In this document: one piece after another, positions 10,481-19,054 of the stretch
Numbering within the stretch: the stretch's first letter is position 1
Layout of the letters: every line of letters starts with the position of its first letter
Origin: Burkholderia sp. HI2500
Lineage (GTDB): Bacteria > Pseudomonadota > Gammaproteobacteria > Burkholderiales > Burkholderiaceae
Assembly: GCF_002223055.1 (NCBI RefSeq)
Contig: NZ_NKFL01000007.1
Span: forward strand, 930,001-994,000
Direction: 5' to 3'
Length of the DNA stretch: 64,000 bases
Notes under the pieces: model-generated
What the model saw: only the letters and a program-made list of their open reading frames with translations
What the model was told of the DNA's origin: nothing
Databases searched by the model: none
Translations under genes and position numbers: made by a program

Positions 10481-11139
10481 AACTGAAATCAACGCCGACG
10501 ATCGACAACACGTTCGCCCGCAAGGTCTGCATCAACCTGGACCGGCGTCCCGACCGCTGGGAAGCGATGCAACGAAAATTCGCAGAGCAGAACATCCTCA
10601 CGGTGGAACGGCTGTCCGCCGTCGATGCAAGGCTGGTGAGCGTGCCGGAATCGTTGAGCCACATGCGTCCGCAGGACTACGGCTGCACGATGAGCCATCT
10701 CGCGGCCGTGAAACAGGCGAAGGCCGCCGGCGCCAGCGAAGTCCTGATCTTCGAGGACGACGCGTTCTTCGACGCCGAGTTCGCCGCGCGCTTCCCCGAG
10801 TTCATCGCGCAAGTGCCGGACGACTGGCACATGCTGTTCCTGGGCGCGTATCACTTCACGCCGCCCATTCCCGTCGCGCCGAACATCGTCAAGGCCGTGG
10901 AGACGCTCACCGCGCACGCGTACGTCGTCAGGGACTCGCTTTACGACGCGTTCATCGCGATCAACGAAAACCCGCCGGCGATCAACGACCGCAACAACCT
11001 CGTCCTGCAGCAGACGTTCAATTGCTACTGCTTCGAGCCGAACCTGGTCGGACAGGAGTCCGGCTACTCCGACATCATGGACGAAGTGATGCCGGAGAAG
11101 CCGCTGACCTATTCGATGCCCATTCCGGACGGCTGGTAA
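10477..11139 (+). CDS. ocfC: Glycosyltransferase family 25 (LPS-type), probable xylosyltransferase of the glycolipopeptide
   Basis: A 220-aa protein beginning with the GT25 opening (VCINLDRRPDRWEAM near residue 18), which binds the nucleotide sugar. It also has the family's YGCTMSHLAAVKQA segment near 68 and an acidic LIFEDDAFF motif near 90 (the DxD-like metal site). ATG at 10477 overlaps the stop of the upstream NRPS by four bases, so translation is probably coupled and the substrate is likely the NRPS product. In the occidiofungin cluster the enzyme at this position (OcfC) attaches xylose to the hydroxylated fatty amino acid; that role is carried over by position and family, and the sugar cannot be read from sequence. 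No signal peptide or membrane segment, so cytoplasmic. Compact relative to many GT25 proteins (250+ aa). Confidence 0.82.
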   Translation: MKLKSTPTIDNTFARKVCINLDRRPDRWEAMQRKFAEQNILTVERLSAVDARLVSVPESLSHMRPQDYGCTMSHLAAVKQAKAAGASEVLIFEDDAFFDAEFAARFPEFIAQVPDDWHMLFLGAYHFTPPIPVAPNIVKAVETLTAHAYVVRDSLYDAFIAINENPPAINDRNNLVLQQTFNCYCFEPNLVGQESGYSDIMDEVMPEKPLTYSMPIPDGW

Positions 11140-11193
11140 CGCCTGCCGCCCCGTGCTCGCCGCGAACCCTCACTCGACAGGCCATTGAACCTC

Positions 11194-11676
11194 ATGCAAA
11201 CCACCACCGTTGACCTCGAAGCGGCGTTCGTACAGGCCGCGCTGGATGCGCTTCACCGGGACTGCAAGCTCGGCGACGCGATTTCACTGGCTTACGGGAA
11301 ATGCGAATCGACTGCCGGCGTGATCGACCTGATTTTTCCGTTGATCACGAAGAAACTGCGGATCGACTACATCCTCATGTACAGCATCGAAAGCAATCCC
11401 CGCACGCTCCTGCAATTTCTTCGGCAGGTCGAGTCGCGGCTGGCACGGAACGAAAACTGGACGGCCGCGTCGGTCGAGGCCGCGTTGCGGAGCGTGGCCG
11501 ATTCGACGGACAGCGTCGGCTGGGCGCGGGCGCAGCGCCTGCTGAAGTGCTGCATCCTGTTTTCCGATTCGCCGCTGGGCATCGTGGAAAGCATCACGTT
11601 CCTGGGCCAGCACGAAACCTCGTCGAGGTTGAGATCAGCGGCAAGCAATGTCGAACTCAGCCACCTGATCAACTGA
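11194..11676 (+). CDS. ocfB: Small protein of unknown function in the glycolipopeptide operon
   Basis: A 160-aa soluble protein with no motif I recognise. It is mixed alpha-helical, has no signal peptide or membrane helix, and starts with MQTTTVDLEAAFVQAALDAL. An in-frame TTG at 11185 is an alternative start; neither start has a strong ribosome-binding site. It lies 54 bases after the glycosyltransferase and 16 bases before the exporter, on the same strand, so it is almost certainly co-transcribed. The position matches ocfB of the occidiofungin cluster, for which I know no biochemical role. I assign no function. Confidence 0.65.
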   Translation: MQTTTVDLEAAFVQAALDALHRDCKLGDAISLAYGKCESTAGVIDLIFPLITKKLRIDYILMYSIESNPRTLLQFLRQVESRLARNENWTAASVEAALRSVADSTDSVGWARAQRLLKCCILFSDSPLGIVESITFLGQHETSSRLRSAASNVELSHLIN

Positions 11677-11692
11677 GACCTATTGGCCATTC

Positions 11693-13396
11693 ATGGATTC
11701 CGCTCAAAGCAAATCGCCGCCCTGGCATTCCGCCGTCACGCTGATGTGGCGCAGTCATCCCTGGCTGACGCTGGGCACGGTCCTGACGGGCCTCGTCAGC
11801 GGCATCGCGTCGATCGTGGGCGTCGGGTTGATCAGCACCGTGCTGCACGACCCGTCTGATCGACAGACGCTGCTGCTGATGTTCATTGCGGTGAATGTCA
11901 TCGCGGTGGTCTGCAGGAGCGGCGCGGCCGTGATGCCGTCCTATGCGTGCATGAAAGTCATGACGAGATTGCGCGTCAACCTGTGCAAGCGGATCCTTGC
12001 GACCCCGCTCGACGAAATCGACCGACGCGGCGCCCCCCATGTGCTGACCTTGCTGACACAGGACATTCCGCAGCTGAGCCAGACCCTGCTCACCATCCCG
12101 ACGATCATCGTTCAATCCGTCGTGCTGATCTGCAGCATCGTCTATCTCGCCTATCTCTCGTGGATCGTTTTCGCGTCGACGATGATCCTGACCCTCGTCG
12201 GCCTGGTGCTTTACCTGTTCTTCTATCGGAAGGCGGTCAATTTCACCGAGCGGGTTCGCGATGAATTCGTCCAGTTCAACGAATACACGCATGGCCTCGT
12301 GTTCGGCATCAAGGAACTCAAGCTCAACCGGGCGAGGCGCCGCTGGTTCACCCGGGCCGCGATCGAACTGTCATCGAAGCGCGTGGCGGGATTCAACTAC
12401 ATCGAACGCTTCTGGTTCATGAGCGGCGACAGCATCGGCCAGATCACCGTCGCGGTGCTGCTCGGCTTCCTGCTGTTCGGCGTGCCTTCGCTCGGCGTCG
12501 TGGATCCGTCCGTCCTCACGGCGAGCATTCTGGCCGTGCTCTACATGATGGGGCCCTTGACCATGCTGATCAATATCCTGCCGGTGATGGCCGAAGGCAA
12601 GACCGCGCTCGCCCGGCTGGCGGAATTCGGTTTCCTGATCGATGACACGCAGGACGCACGCAATGAGCCGCCCCATCCGGGCGCCGTGGCATCCCCATCG
12701 GCGAAGTCATGGAAGGTCATCGAGTTGAACGAGGTGACGATGAACTACCGTGACAATGAATCGTCGACCGACTTCGTGCTCGGCCCCATCAACATGACGA
12801 TTCATGCCGGAGAACTCGTCTATGTAATCGGCGGCAACGGCAGCGGCAAGAGCACGTTGTGCAAGGTCCTCAGCGGCCTCTATGCGCCGACCGGCGGCAC
12901 CATTTCGCTCGACGGAAAAGTCATCGACGACGATGCCCGGGAACGCTACCGAAACCTGTTTTCCGCCGTCTTCACCGATTTCCATTTGTTCAATCGCATC
13001 ATCGGGCCGGATCGGGGCAATGACAGCATCGAGCTTGCCCGGAAATACCTCGACACCCTGAAACTGGCGGACAAGATCGAGATTTCCGGCCGCACCTACT
13101 CGACCACCCGGGCGCTATCGACCGGGCAACGCAAGCGCTTGGCGCTGCTTTGCGCGTACATCGAGGATCGTCCGATTTACATCCTGGACGAATGGGCCGC
13201 CGATCAGGATCCGGTCTTCAAGCGATTCTTCTATGAAGTGCTGGTTCCCGACCTGAAATCCCGCGGGAAATGCGTCGTCATCATTACCCACGACGATCAG
13301 TACTTCAAGCTGGCGGACCGGGTCATTCGGCTCGATAGCGGCCGTATCTTCTCCGATACGGCCGTATGCGCCGTCCCGGCCGAAGCCGCCGGATGA
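11693..13396 (+). CDS. ocfA: Cyclic-peptide export ABC transporter (fused membrane and ATPase domains)
   Basis: A 567-aa half-transporter of the SyrD/PvdE cyclic-peptide exporter type. The first ~320 residues hold about six hydrophobic segments (for example LTLGTVLTGLVSGIASIVG and ILTLVGLVLYLFFY). The ATPase half has Walker A (GGNGSGKST near 382), a degenerate signature (LSTGQRKRLAL near 477) and Walker B (IYILDEWAAD near 494). The protein would sit in the inner membrane as a homodimer and move the finished glycolipopeptide out of the cytoplasm, which also protects the producer. It is the last structural gene before the regulators. ATG at 11693 has only a weak ribosome-binding site, and the short gap from the upstream stop suggests coupling. 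The family call is secure; the substrate is inferred from the neighbours. Confidence 0.88.
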   Translation: MDSAQSKSPPWHSAVTLMWRSHPWLTLGTVLTGLVSGIASIVGVGLISTVLHDPSDRQTLLLMFIAVNVIAVVCRSGAAVMPSYACMKVMTRLRVNLCKRILATPLDEIDRRGAPHVLTLLTQDIPQLSQTLLTIPTIIVQSVVLICSIVYLAYLSWIVFASTMILTLVGLVLYLFFYRKAVNFTERVRDEFVQFNEYTHGLVFGIKELKLNRARRRWFTRAAIELSSKRVAGFNYIERFWFMSGDSIGQITVAVLLGFLLFGVPSLGVVDPSVLTASILAVLYMMGPLTMLINILPVMAEGKTALARLAEFGFLIDDTQDARNEPPHPGAVASPSAKSWKVIELNEVTMNYRDNESSTDFVLGPINMTIHAGELVYVIGGNGSGKSTLCKVLSGLYAPTGGTISLDGKVIDDDARERYRNLFSAVFTDFHLFNRIIGPDRGNDSIELARKYLDTLKLADKIEISGRTYSTTRALSTGQRKRLALLCAYIEDRPIYILDEWAADQDPVFKRFFYEVLVPDLKSRGKCVVIITHDDQYFKLADRVIRLDSGRIFSDTAVCAVPAEAAG

Positions 13397-13449
13397 GCCG
13401 CGATCCCGATGGGACACGATGCGCGCCGTACCGGATTCGACGGCCGGCG

Positions 13450-13483
13450 ATGCGTCTGTCCCGGCAAACCGTTACAGACGCAT
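13450..13483. promoter_or_regulatory. 10-bp perfect inverted repeat between exporter and LuxR-type gene
   Basis: ATGCGTCTGT at 13450-13459 is repeated in reverse complement (ACAGACGCAT) at 13474-13483 with a 14-base spacer. It lies 54 bases past the exporter stop and 77 bases before the regulator start, in a 163-base gap. No T-run follows, so it is not a classic rho-independent terminator. It could be an operator for the LuxR-type regulator or an RNA hairpin that separates the two genes. Confidence 0.45.
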
Positions 13484-13559
13484 TCGCACGTGGGTGTTTA
13501 AATCATGTCGGCATCCATGCGCACACGCGCAGCTTCAACGTCTCATCAGGAATCCTTTC

Positions 13560-14450
13560 ATGGAGTTCAGCAGATTGTTCGCACACGTCGGCGAAGCGAT
13601 CTCGAGCAGCGGGAGCCGACGTTTTCCCCGAATGATGTACAACCTGATCGCCGCGGCGGTCCCCGTCGACGAGATCCGCATTTCGGAGCTGGCGGTCGAC
13701 GACTCACCTGACGGCCATCCCGCGGTGCGCAGCCTCGGCGCGGTCGGCGCGGCGCTCGCGAAGGCCGGGGTGACCGCCGCCTGTTGCGGGCCGCAGATGC
13801 CGCCGCGCCCGGGGGCGAGCCCCCTGCACGTCGACGACACGCTCGCCGGCCACGGCCCCATCCACGCGCAGCTCGACCGCTTCATCGTCATGCAGGCGGC
13901 GGTCGTGTCGCCGCGTTACGCGCAATTCCACCTCGTGACCCGCAAGCGGGGCCACTGTTACGTGATCTCGTTGTATCGCACGTGTACGTTCGACGATTTC
14001 TCGCCGCAGGAGCGAACCTTCCTCAAGGAACTCTCGCACGTGCTGTTTCCGATCGTCGAGAGCCATGTCGCGGCGCTCGACGCGACGCCACCGGCCGCCC
14101 AAGTGACTATCGCCGCGCCGCCGGCGACGCAATCGGGCCGGGAGCGCGTGGCGCGGCGGTTCGCCGAGCGTCTGCGGCAAGCCGGCGTCAAGCTGTCGAC
14201 GCGCGAGATCGAGGCATGCACGGCACTGCTGGCCGGCGACACGGTGCCCGCCATCGCCATGCGTTTCGCGCTGCGCGAAAGCACCGTCGAGACCTACCTG
14301 AAGCGGGCCGCCGTCAAGCTGGGCTTCAGCGGGCGTCATGGCCTGACGCGCTGGATGCTCGACGAGACGGCCGGGGCCGCGACGGAAGCGGGCGGGGACG
14401 GCATGCGAAGCGTGCGGCGCGACTACGCGTCGCCGCGCATCGGAACCTGA
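13560..14450 (+). CDS. ambR2: LuxR-family transcriptional regulator
   Basis: A 296-aa regulator. The C-terminal ~65 residues are a LuxR-type helix-turn-helix: LSTREIEACTALLAGDTVPA, then LRESTVETYLKRAAVKLGF (near residues 215-270). The N-terminal ~200 residues do not show the usual autoinducer-binding pattern, so whether it senses a small molecule is open. It is a paralogue of the minus-strand regulator at 14753-15574; both share ESTxETYxKRAAVKLG and GRHGLTxWM. ATG at 13560 is chosen because AGGA lies 8 bases upstream and the N-terminus (MEFSRLFAHVGEAISSSGS) aligns with MFAKLGKVISSAGS of the paralogue; the longer in-frame extension does not. Position matches AmbR2 of the occidiofungin cluster, where AmbR1/AmbR2 are the proposed cluster activators. 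Confidence 0.85.
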   Translation: MEFSRLFAHVGEAISSSGSRRFPRMMYNLIAAAVPVDEIRISELAVDDSPDGHPAVRSLGAVGAALAKAGVTAACCGPQMPPRPGASPLHVDDTLAGHGPIHAQLDRFIVMQAAVVSPRYAQFHLVTRKRGHCYVISLYRTCTFDDFSPQERTFLKELSHVLFPIVESHVAALDATPPAAQVTIAAPPATQSGRERVARRFAERLRQAGVKLSTREIEACTALLAGDTVPAIAMRFALRESTVETYLKRAAVKLGFSGRHGLTRWMLDETAGAATEAGGDGMRSVRRDYASPRIGT

Positions 14451-14660
14451 GGGCACACGGCCCGAACACGCCGATCCGGCGGCGCGGCGTGCGTCAGGCG
14501 CGGCACGCCAGGCACTTCAGCGCGCGCGACGCCGACGCAGGCGCAGGCGACGCGCGAAACTCCATGGGACGACTGCCGCCGGTTTCCATCTCGCGTCGCA
14601 CGTCGGCAATCTAGCCGGCGCCGCAACCCGCGCTGCCGCACCCGGTGACATCGTCGTCAT

Positions 14661-14690
14661 CGCCCGCGCCGACGCGCGTCGGCGCGGGCG
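14661..14690. terminator. Perfect 30-bp palindrome between convergent regulator genes
   Basis: CGCCCGCGCCGACGC is followed directly by its exact reverse complement, giving 15-bp arms without a spacer. It lies in the 302-base gap between the ends of the two convergent LuxR-type genes, and nothing else is recognisable there. It would form a very stable hairpin in transcripts from either side. There is no T-run, so termination would not follow the textbook rho-independent form; a transcription barrier or an mRNA 3'-end stabiliser is the most likely role. Confidence 0.5.
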
Positions 14691-14752
14691 CGTGCGGCAG
14701 CCTTCCAGGCTAGTCGGCCGGCGGTGTGTCGCACGTCGGCGGCGTGTCGGCG

Positions 14753-15574
14753 TCACGCCGCCGACGCGCACGGTACGGAATCGTCGATCATCCATTTCGT
14801 GAGCCCGTGCCGGCCGCTGATGCCGAGCTTCACCGCGGCGCGCTTGATGTACGTCTCGATCGTGCTCTCCTTCACACCGAGCTCGCCGGCCATTTCGCGC
14901 AGCATCTTGCCCGCGAGCAGGCCGAGGCACACTTCGTTTTCACGCGCCGACAGCACGACCCGCGCGCGCGCGAGCCGCGATTCGAACTCGTGGCGCAGCG
15001 CGTCGACGCCGGGCAAGCCTGCCGTCGCACCGGGCGCCGTCGCGCATTCGAGCGTGCCGTGCCGACGCGTCGACGCATGCCATTCGACGAGCGGCAACAG
15101 CGTATCGGCGAAATTCTTCAGGAACGACATCTCCTGCAACGAGAAGTCGCGATGCGATGCCGTGCGATGCAGCGAGATCACGTAGCGCCGATTCGCCTTG
15201 CCCGACACGAGATGGCACTGAAATCCGCCGCCCGGCCCGCGCGGCGGCGCGACGTCGCCGCCATTGCCACGCCGCAACAGCGGATTGATGTGAATGAGCT
15301 GCCGGTCGCAGGCCGCCAGGATCCGGTTCAACGGCGGATGCGCGGCCGGTTCCCGCTCGCCGTGCGCGGTCGGCGCGCCGCGCCCGTCGCCGCCCGGCGC
15401 GCCGAACGCGCCGAGCGATTGCACGCGGACGACTTCGCCCGCCGGCTCGTCGAGCGTCCATTCAGTCATCCGGGTGATCGCGAGCGGAATCGATTCGACC
15501 AGCAATGCATGCATGTCGGATGCGAACCGCTCACTGCCGGCGCTCGAAATCACCTTCCCGAGCTTCGCGAACAT
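14753..15574 (-). CDS. ambR1: LuxR-family transcriptional regulator
   Basis: A 273-aa regulator with a C-terminal LuxR-type helix-turn-helix (LSARENEVCLGLLAGKMLRE, then KESTIETYIKRAAVKLGISG). The N-terminal domain is unassigned. The start is ATG at 15574-15572 with AAGGAG (complement of 15581-15586) 7 bases upstream; longer forms would lack a ribosome-binding site. It faces its paralogue at 13560-14450 tail to tail. It corresponds in position to AmbR1, reported as required for occidiofungin production in Burkholderia contaminans MS14. Its promoter must lie in the long, AT-rich region to its right, which points to regulated expression. Family call firm, orthology probable. Confidence 0.86.
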   Translation of the reverse strand: MFAKLGKVISSAGSERFASDMHALLVESIPLAITRMTEWTLDEPAGEVVRVQSLGAFGAPGGDGRGAPTAHGEREPAAHPPLNRILAACDRQLIHINPLLRRGNGGDVAPPRGPGGGFQCHLVSGKANRRYVISLHRTASHRDFSLQEMSFLKNFADTLLPLVEWHASTRRHGTLECATAPGATAGLPGVDALRHEFESRLARARVVLSARENEVCLGLLAGKMLREMAGELGVKESTIETYIKRAAVKLGISGRHGLTKWMIDDSVPCASAA

Positions 15575-16955
15575 CTGACTCTCCTTGTTGTGCGTGCTTG
15601 AGGACCTGGCGCAACACCGGCGCGCGCGAGCCGGCACGGTTGGCGCGGCGCGCGTCGGGTCGCGCTGCGTCGCACGCGTTCTCAGGCGGGCAACGCGCGC
15701 CGCCGGCGCGCGATCCGGAACACGCCATGCGCGTGCGAATGATCGTCAGGCACGGCGAGCGCCACCGCGTCACCGACGATCGAACAGACCGATGACGAAC
15801 GAGAAACAGGCACGATGTTTCCTCCGTATCGGACAGCGCGATGCGGCAGGCGTCGCATCGATGGACGTTCACGACGGGCAACGCTGCCAGCAGCCGAAAC
15901 GTCCATTTCGGTCGATGCGCGTGGCGGGACGAAAACGCGCCGCCGACGGAGGTGCTGCAGACCTGAATCGGACAACCCGGCGCCGGCTCGAAGCAGGCGC
16001 GTTTCCGGCGTATTCAACGAAAAATGTCGATCAAAAAGCGAAACGATTCTTTCCATTGAATTTGATCCATGTATATCCCAGCCGCGTATGATAGCGATGA
16101 TTTAAGACATTTGCAGTTAACCCGAAATTTATTTTTAAAACGACATCGCCCGATAACCGGAAATCGGCATTATTATCAACGCACGAATAAATCAACATTC
16201 GTTTACCACGAACTTTGGTAATAATCGGCCGAGCGACGCTTACCACGAATTTTCATCCGGGAGCGCTATTCGAGAGAGGAATTGTCGGATTTCACCAGCA
16301 CCCCGCTCATCGAGCTGGCTTCAAGGCATATCTTCCGGACGTTATTTCGATTCACTCAACAATCGATTCAATATGCGCGACGGCAAAGCATAGTTTCCAC
16401 CCCAAGCCCACGGCTGCTGGCCTCCGAGACCGGCGTTGCAAAAACACCCACAAAGGGCGAAGCCATTTCCCGTCATAAAATTTCCATATTAAATCAGTCG
16501 GAATTCGTCAATTCCACCGCTTGTCTCCCGATAGATAAATTGTTACGCTTTCGACCGAAATATACGACGCATCATCAATCAACCGTGAACTGCGGTCGGG
16601 TTTATTTAAAAAATCGAAACATGACGATTAATATTCACGTGAAATCATCTTTTATCGATTGCCGCGGCTAGCGCTTCGCCGCACGCGATTCCGTCGAATT
16701 TCCCTATCCGCTTGTCGACAGAACAGGCCGACGGCCAATTGCAGCAATCTCCCGGCGGTTTTTCGATTTCCTTTTAGACGCCCGTGGTGATGCGCGGCCC
16801 GCGCATTGCCGGACGCATCGTTCTTTTTCAATCCTGCCCGACCCGAGCGCAACGCTTCCCGAGCGTCACGCCTGCATCGATTGCCACACCAGTCTCAACG
16901 CGTCATTTGTCGTCTTTCCAATCTTCAAAACAATGCCGAAAAATTGGAGCACACC
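15575..16955. other. Long non-coding region with AT-rich core
   Basis: 1381 bases between the divergent regulator at 15574 and the FAD oxidase at 16956. The stretch from about 16030 to 16670 is clearly AT-rich against the GC-rich surroundings and holds short repeats and A/T runs. The open frames here (for example 16282-16671 plus and 16031-16246 minus) lack a ribosome-binding site, recognisable domains and GC-type codon use, so I do not call them genes. The region probably carries the ambR1 promoter and the promoter of the oxidase. Its composition could reflect regulatory DNA bound by nucleoid proteins or an old insertion boundary. Confidence 0.6.
16203..16221. promoter_or_regulatory. Interrupted palindrome, candidate operator
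   Basis: TTACCACGAACTTTGGTAA has 6-bp arms (TTACCA/TGGTAA) around a 7-base centre, the size of a dimeric regulator site. The left half, TTACCACGAA, recurs as a direct repeat at 16240-16249, 37 bases further on. Both lie in the AT-rich non-coding region upstream of ambR1. This is a candidate binding site for a LuxR-type dimer such as AmbR1/AmbR2; nothing in the sequence proves the partner. Confidence 0.35.
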
Positions 16956-18704
16956 ATGAGTCACGACTTCCGAGACGAACCCGCGCCGCGTCGCGCCTTC
17001 CTGGCCGACATGGCAAAACTCGCGGCGGCCGGCATCGTCACCGGCTGGACCCCGCTCTACCAGATCGCGGCACACGCGCGGACGGCCGGCGACACGCCGC
17101 CCGGCTTCCCGGCCGACATCCCGCTTTACAAGCAGGCATTCCAGAACTGGAGCGGCGAGATCGCCGTGCAGGACGTATGGACCGCCGCGCCGCGCTCCGC
17201 CGACGACGTCGTCGCGACCGTCAACTGGGCGCGCGCGAACGGCTACCGGATACGCCCGCGCGGCTACATGCACAACTGGTCGCCGCTGACGCTGGACCCG
17301 GGCGCCGGCGCCGCGAACCTCGTGCTGCTCGATACGACGAAGTCGCTGACGGCCGTCTCCGTCGACACGTCGGCACGTCCGGCGCGCGTCACCGCCCAAA
17401 CGGGCGTCTCGCTGGAGTCGTTGCTCGCGACGCTCGAGCCATATGGCCTCGGCGTGATTGCCGCGCCGGCACCGGGCGACATCACGCTCGGCGGCGCGCT
17501 CGCGATCGATGCACACGGCACCGCCGTGCCGGCGGCCGGTGAAACCTTGCAGCCGGGCCATACATACGGCTCGCTGAGCAATCTCGTGGTCGCGCTCACC
17601 GCGGTCGTGTTCGATCCGGCCCGGCAGCAATACGTGCTGCGCCGGTTCGAGCGCGGCGATCCCGAGATCGGCGCGTTCCTCGCACACATCGGGCGGGCGT
17701 TCGTCGTCGAAGTCACGCTGACGGCAGGCCCGAACCAGCGGCTGCGCTGCCAGAGCTACGTCGATATTCCGGCATCCGAACTGTTTGCGCCGGCCGGCTC
17801 GACGGGCCGCACGATCGCGTCGTTTCTCGATCGTTCGGGCCGGGTGGAAGCCATCTGGTTCCCGTTCACGACCAAGCCGTGGCTCAAGGTCTGGACGCCG
17901 ACACCCAGCAAGCCGTTCCTGTCGCGCGCCGTCACGCAGCCGTACAACTATCCGTTCTCCGATTCGATCTCGCAGACCATCTCGGATCTCGTCAAGCGGA
18001 TCGTGATCGGCGGCGAAGGCGCGTTGACGCCGCTGTTCGGCCAGACGCAGCTGGCCATCACGACGGCCGGTCTCGCACTCACGCTCAGCGGGGACATCTG
18101 GGGCTGGTCGCGCACCGTGCTGCAGTACATCCGGCCGACGACGCTGCGCGTCACCGCGAACGGCTACGCGGTGCTGGCGCGGCGCGCCGACGTGCAGCGC
18201 GTGATCAGCGAATTCGTGCAGTTCTATCAGAACCGCGTCGACACGTACAAGGCGCGCAACGAGTATCCGATGAACGGTCCGGTCGAGATCCGCGTCACCG
18301 GCCTCGACAAGCCGGCCGATGCCGGCGCGGGCGCGGCCGTGCCCGCGTTGTCCGCGCTCAAGCCGCGTCCCGACCGGCCGGAATGGGATACCGCCGTGTG
18401 GTTCGACATCCTGACGTTGCCGGGCACGCCGGCCGCCGATCGCTTCTATCGCGAGATCGAGCAATGGATGCTCGCGAACTACACCGGCTCGTATGCGACG
18501 GTGCGCCCCGAATGGTCGAAGGGCTGGGCCTATACCGACACGGCCGCCTGGCAGGACGACACGATGCTCACCACCACGATTCCGAACCTGCATCGTGAAG
18601 GCCAGCCGCCGTCCAGCAGCTGGGATACGGCGCGCGCGACCCTCGAACGCTACGACCCGCACCGGATCTTCCGGTCGCCGCTGCTCGACCGGCTGATGCC
18701 GTAG
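16956..18704 (+). CDS. Tat-exported FAD-linked oxidase, cholesterol-oxidase-like (VAO family)
   Basis: A 582-aa flavoprotein. The N-terminus has a twin-arginine motif (RRAFLADMAKLAAAG at 12-26), so it is probably folded with its cofactor and exported by Tat. Residues ~75-250 form a PCMH-type FAD-binding domain (RSADDVVATVNWARANGYRI near 80), with His106 in YMHNWSPL where class II bacterial cholesterol oxidases attach FAD covalently. The C-terminal half resembles the cholesterol-oxidase substrate-binding domain. It would oxidise an alcohol, possibly a sterol, and give H2O2 in the periplasm; the substrate cannot be read. ATG at 16956 has GGAG about 7 bases upstream. It stands alone between two biosynthetic clusters, reading away from ambR1, and may belong to neither. 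Other VAO-family carbohydrate or alcohol oxidases are possible. Confidence 0.75.
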   Translation: MSHDFRDEPAPRRAFLADMAKLAAAGIVTGWTPLYQIAAHARTAGDTPPGFPADIPLYKQAFQNWSGEIAVQDVWTAAPRSADDVVATVNWARANGYRIRPRGYMHNWSPLTLDPGAGAANLVLLDTTKSLTAVSVDTSARPARVTAQTGVSLESLLATLEPYGLGVIAAPAPGDITLGGALAIDAHGTAVPAAGETLQPGHTYGSLSNLVVALTAVVFDPARQQYVLRRFERGDPEIGAFLAHIGRAFVVEVTLTAGPNQRLRCQSYVDIPASELFAPAGSTGRTIASFLDRSGRVEAIWFPFTTKPWLKVWTPTPSKPFLSRAVTQPYNYPFSDSISQTISDLVKRIVIGGEGALTPLFGQTQLAITTAGLALTLSGDIWGWSRTVLQYIRPTTLRVTANGYAVLARRADVQRVISEFVQFYQNRVDTYKARNEYPMNGPVEIRVTGLDKPADAGAGAAVPALSALKPRPDRPEWDTAVWFDILTLPGTPAADRFYREIEQWMLANYTGSYATVRPEWSKGWAYTDTAAWQDDTMLTTTIPNLHREGQPPSSSWDTARATLERYDPHRIFRSPLLDRLMP

Positions 18705-19054
18705 GGATCCCGGCGGAAGCCGGCTGCCATGGCCGCCACGGAACGGATGACGATGCGCGAACCGTGCAGGTTCGCAAGGTCATTCAGGATGTGGCGGCCG
18801 GCAGGCTGGAACCGTGGCGAGCGGCGGAACGGCTGAATCGACGACCCGACAGGCTCGCCTGCGGGTCGCCAGGCCGCGGGAGCGCGGCCGCGAAGCGCTC
18901 CGGCCCATGCACGACTGTCGAAGCGATTGCCGGATGCGGCGCGTGATTCGACAACAGCACCGCGCAAAACCGCACCGGCCCCACTGCCATCGGTCGATCG
19001 TCAAAAGGCGACCGCCTGCCGCCGGTCGCCCGCAGCCGGTCGCCCCTCCCCGCC
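18705..19054. other. Convergent intergenic region
   Basis: 350 bases between the ends of the plus-strand oxidase and the minus-strand oxygenase. Apart from the minus-strand terminator at 19003-19030 I see no gene. A 60-codon open frame around 18764-18946 has no ribosome-binding site or domain. Confidence 0.6.
19003..19030 (-). terminator. Rho-independent terminator of the second biosynthetic operon
   Basis: Read on the minus strand: GGCGACC, a 10-base loop, GGTCGCC, then TTTT (complement of AAAA at 19003-19006). A perfect 7-bp GC stem directly followed by a T-run, 25 bases past the stop of the Asp/Asn-hydroxylase-family gene, is a good rho-independent terminator and marks the 3' end of the large operon. 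Confidence 0.7.

Noticed and set aside
14517..14930. Extra minus-strand frame overlapping the end of ambR1
   Set aside because: It runs in another frame through the ambR1 helix-turn-helix region and shows only Arg-rich shadow sequence.
16282..16671. 129-codon plus-strand frame in the AT-rich region
   Set aside because: No ribosome-binding site, no recognisable domain and codon use unlike the genome; AT-rich DNA here is better explained as regulatory.
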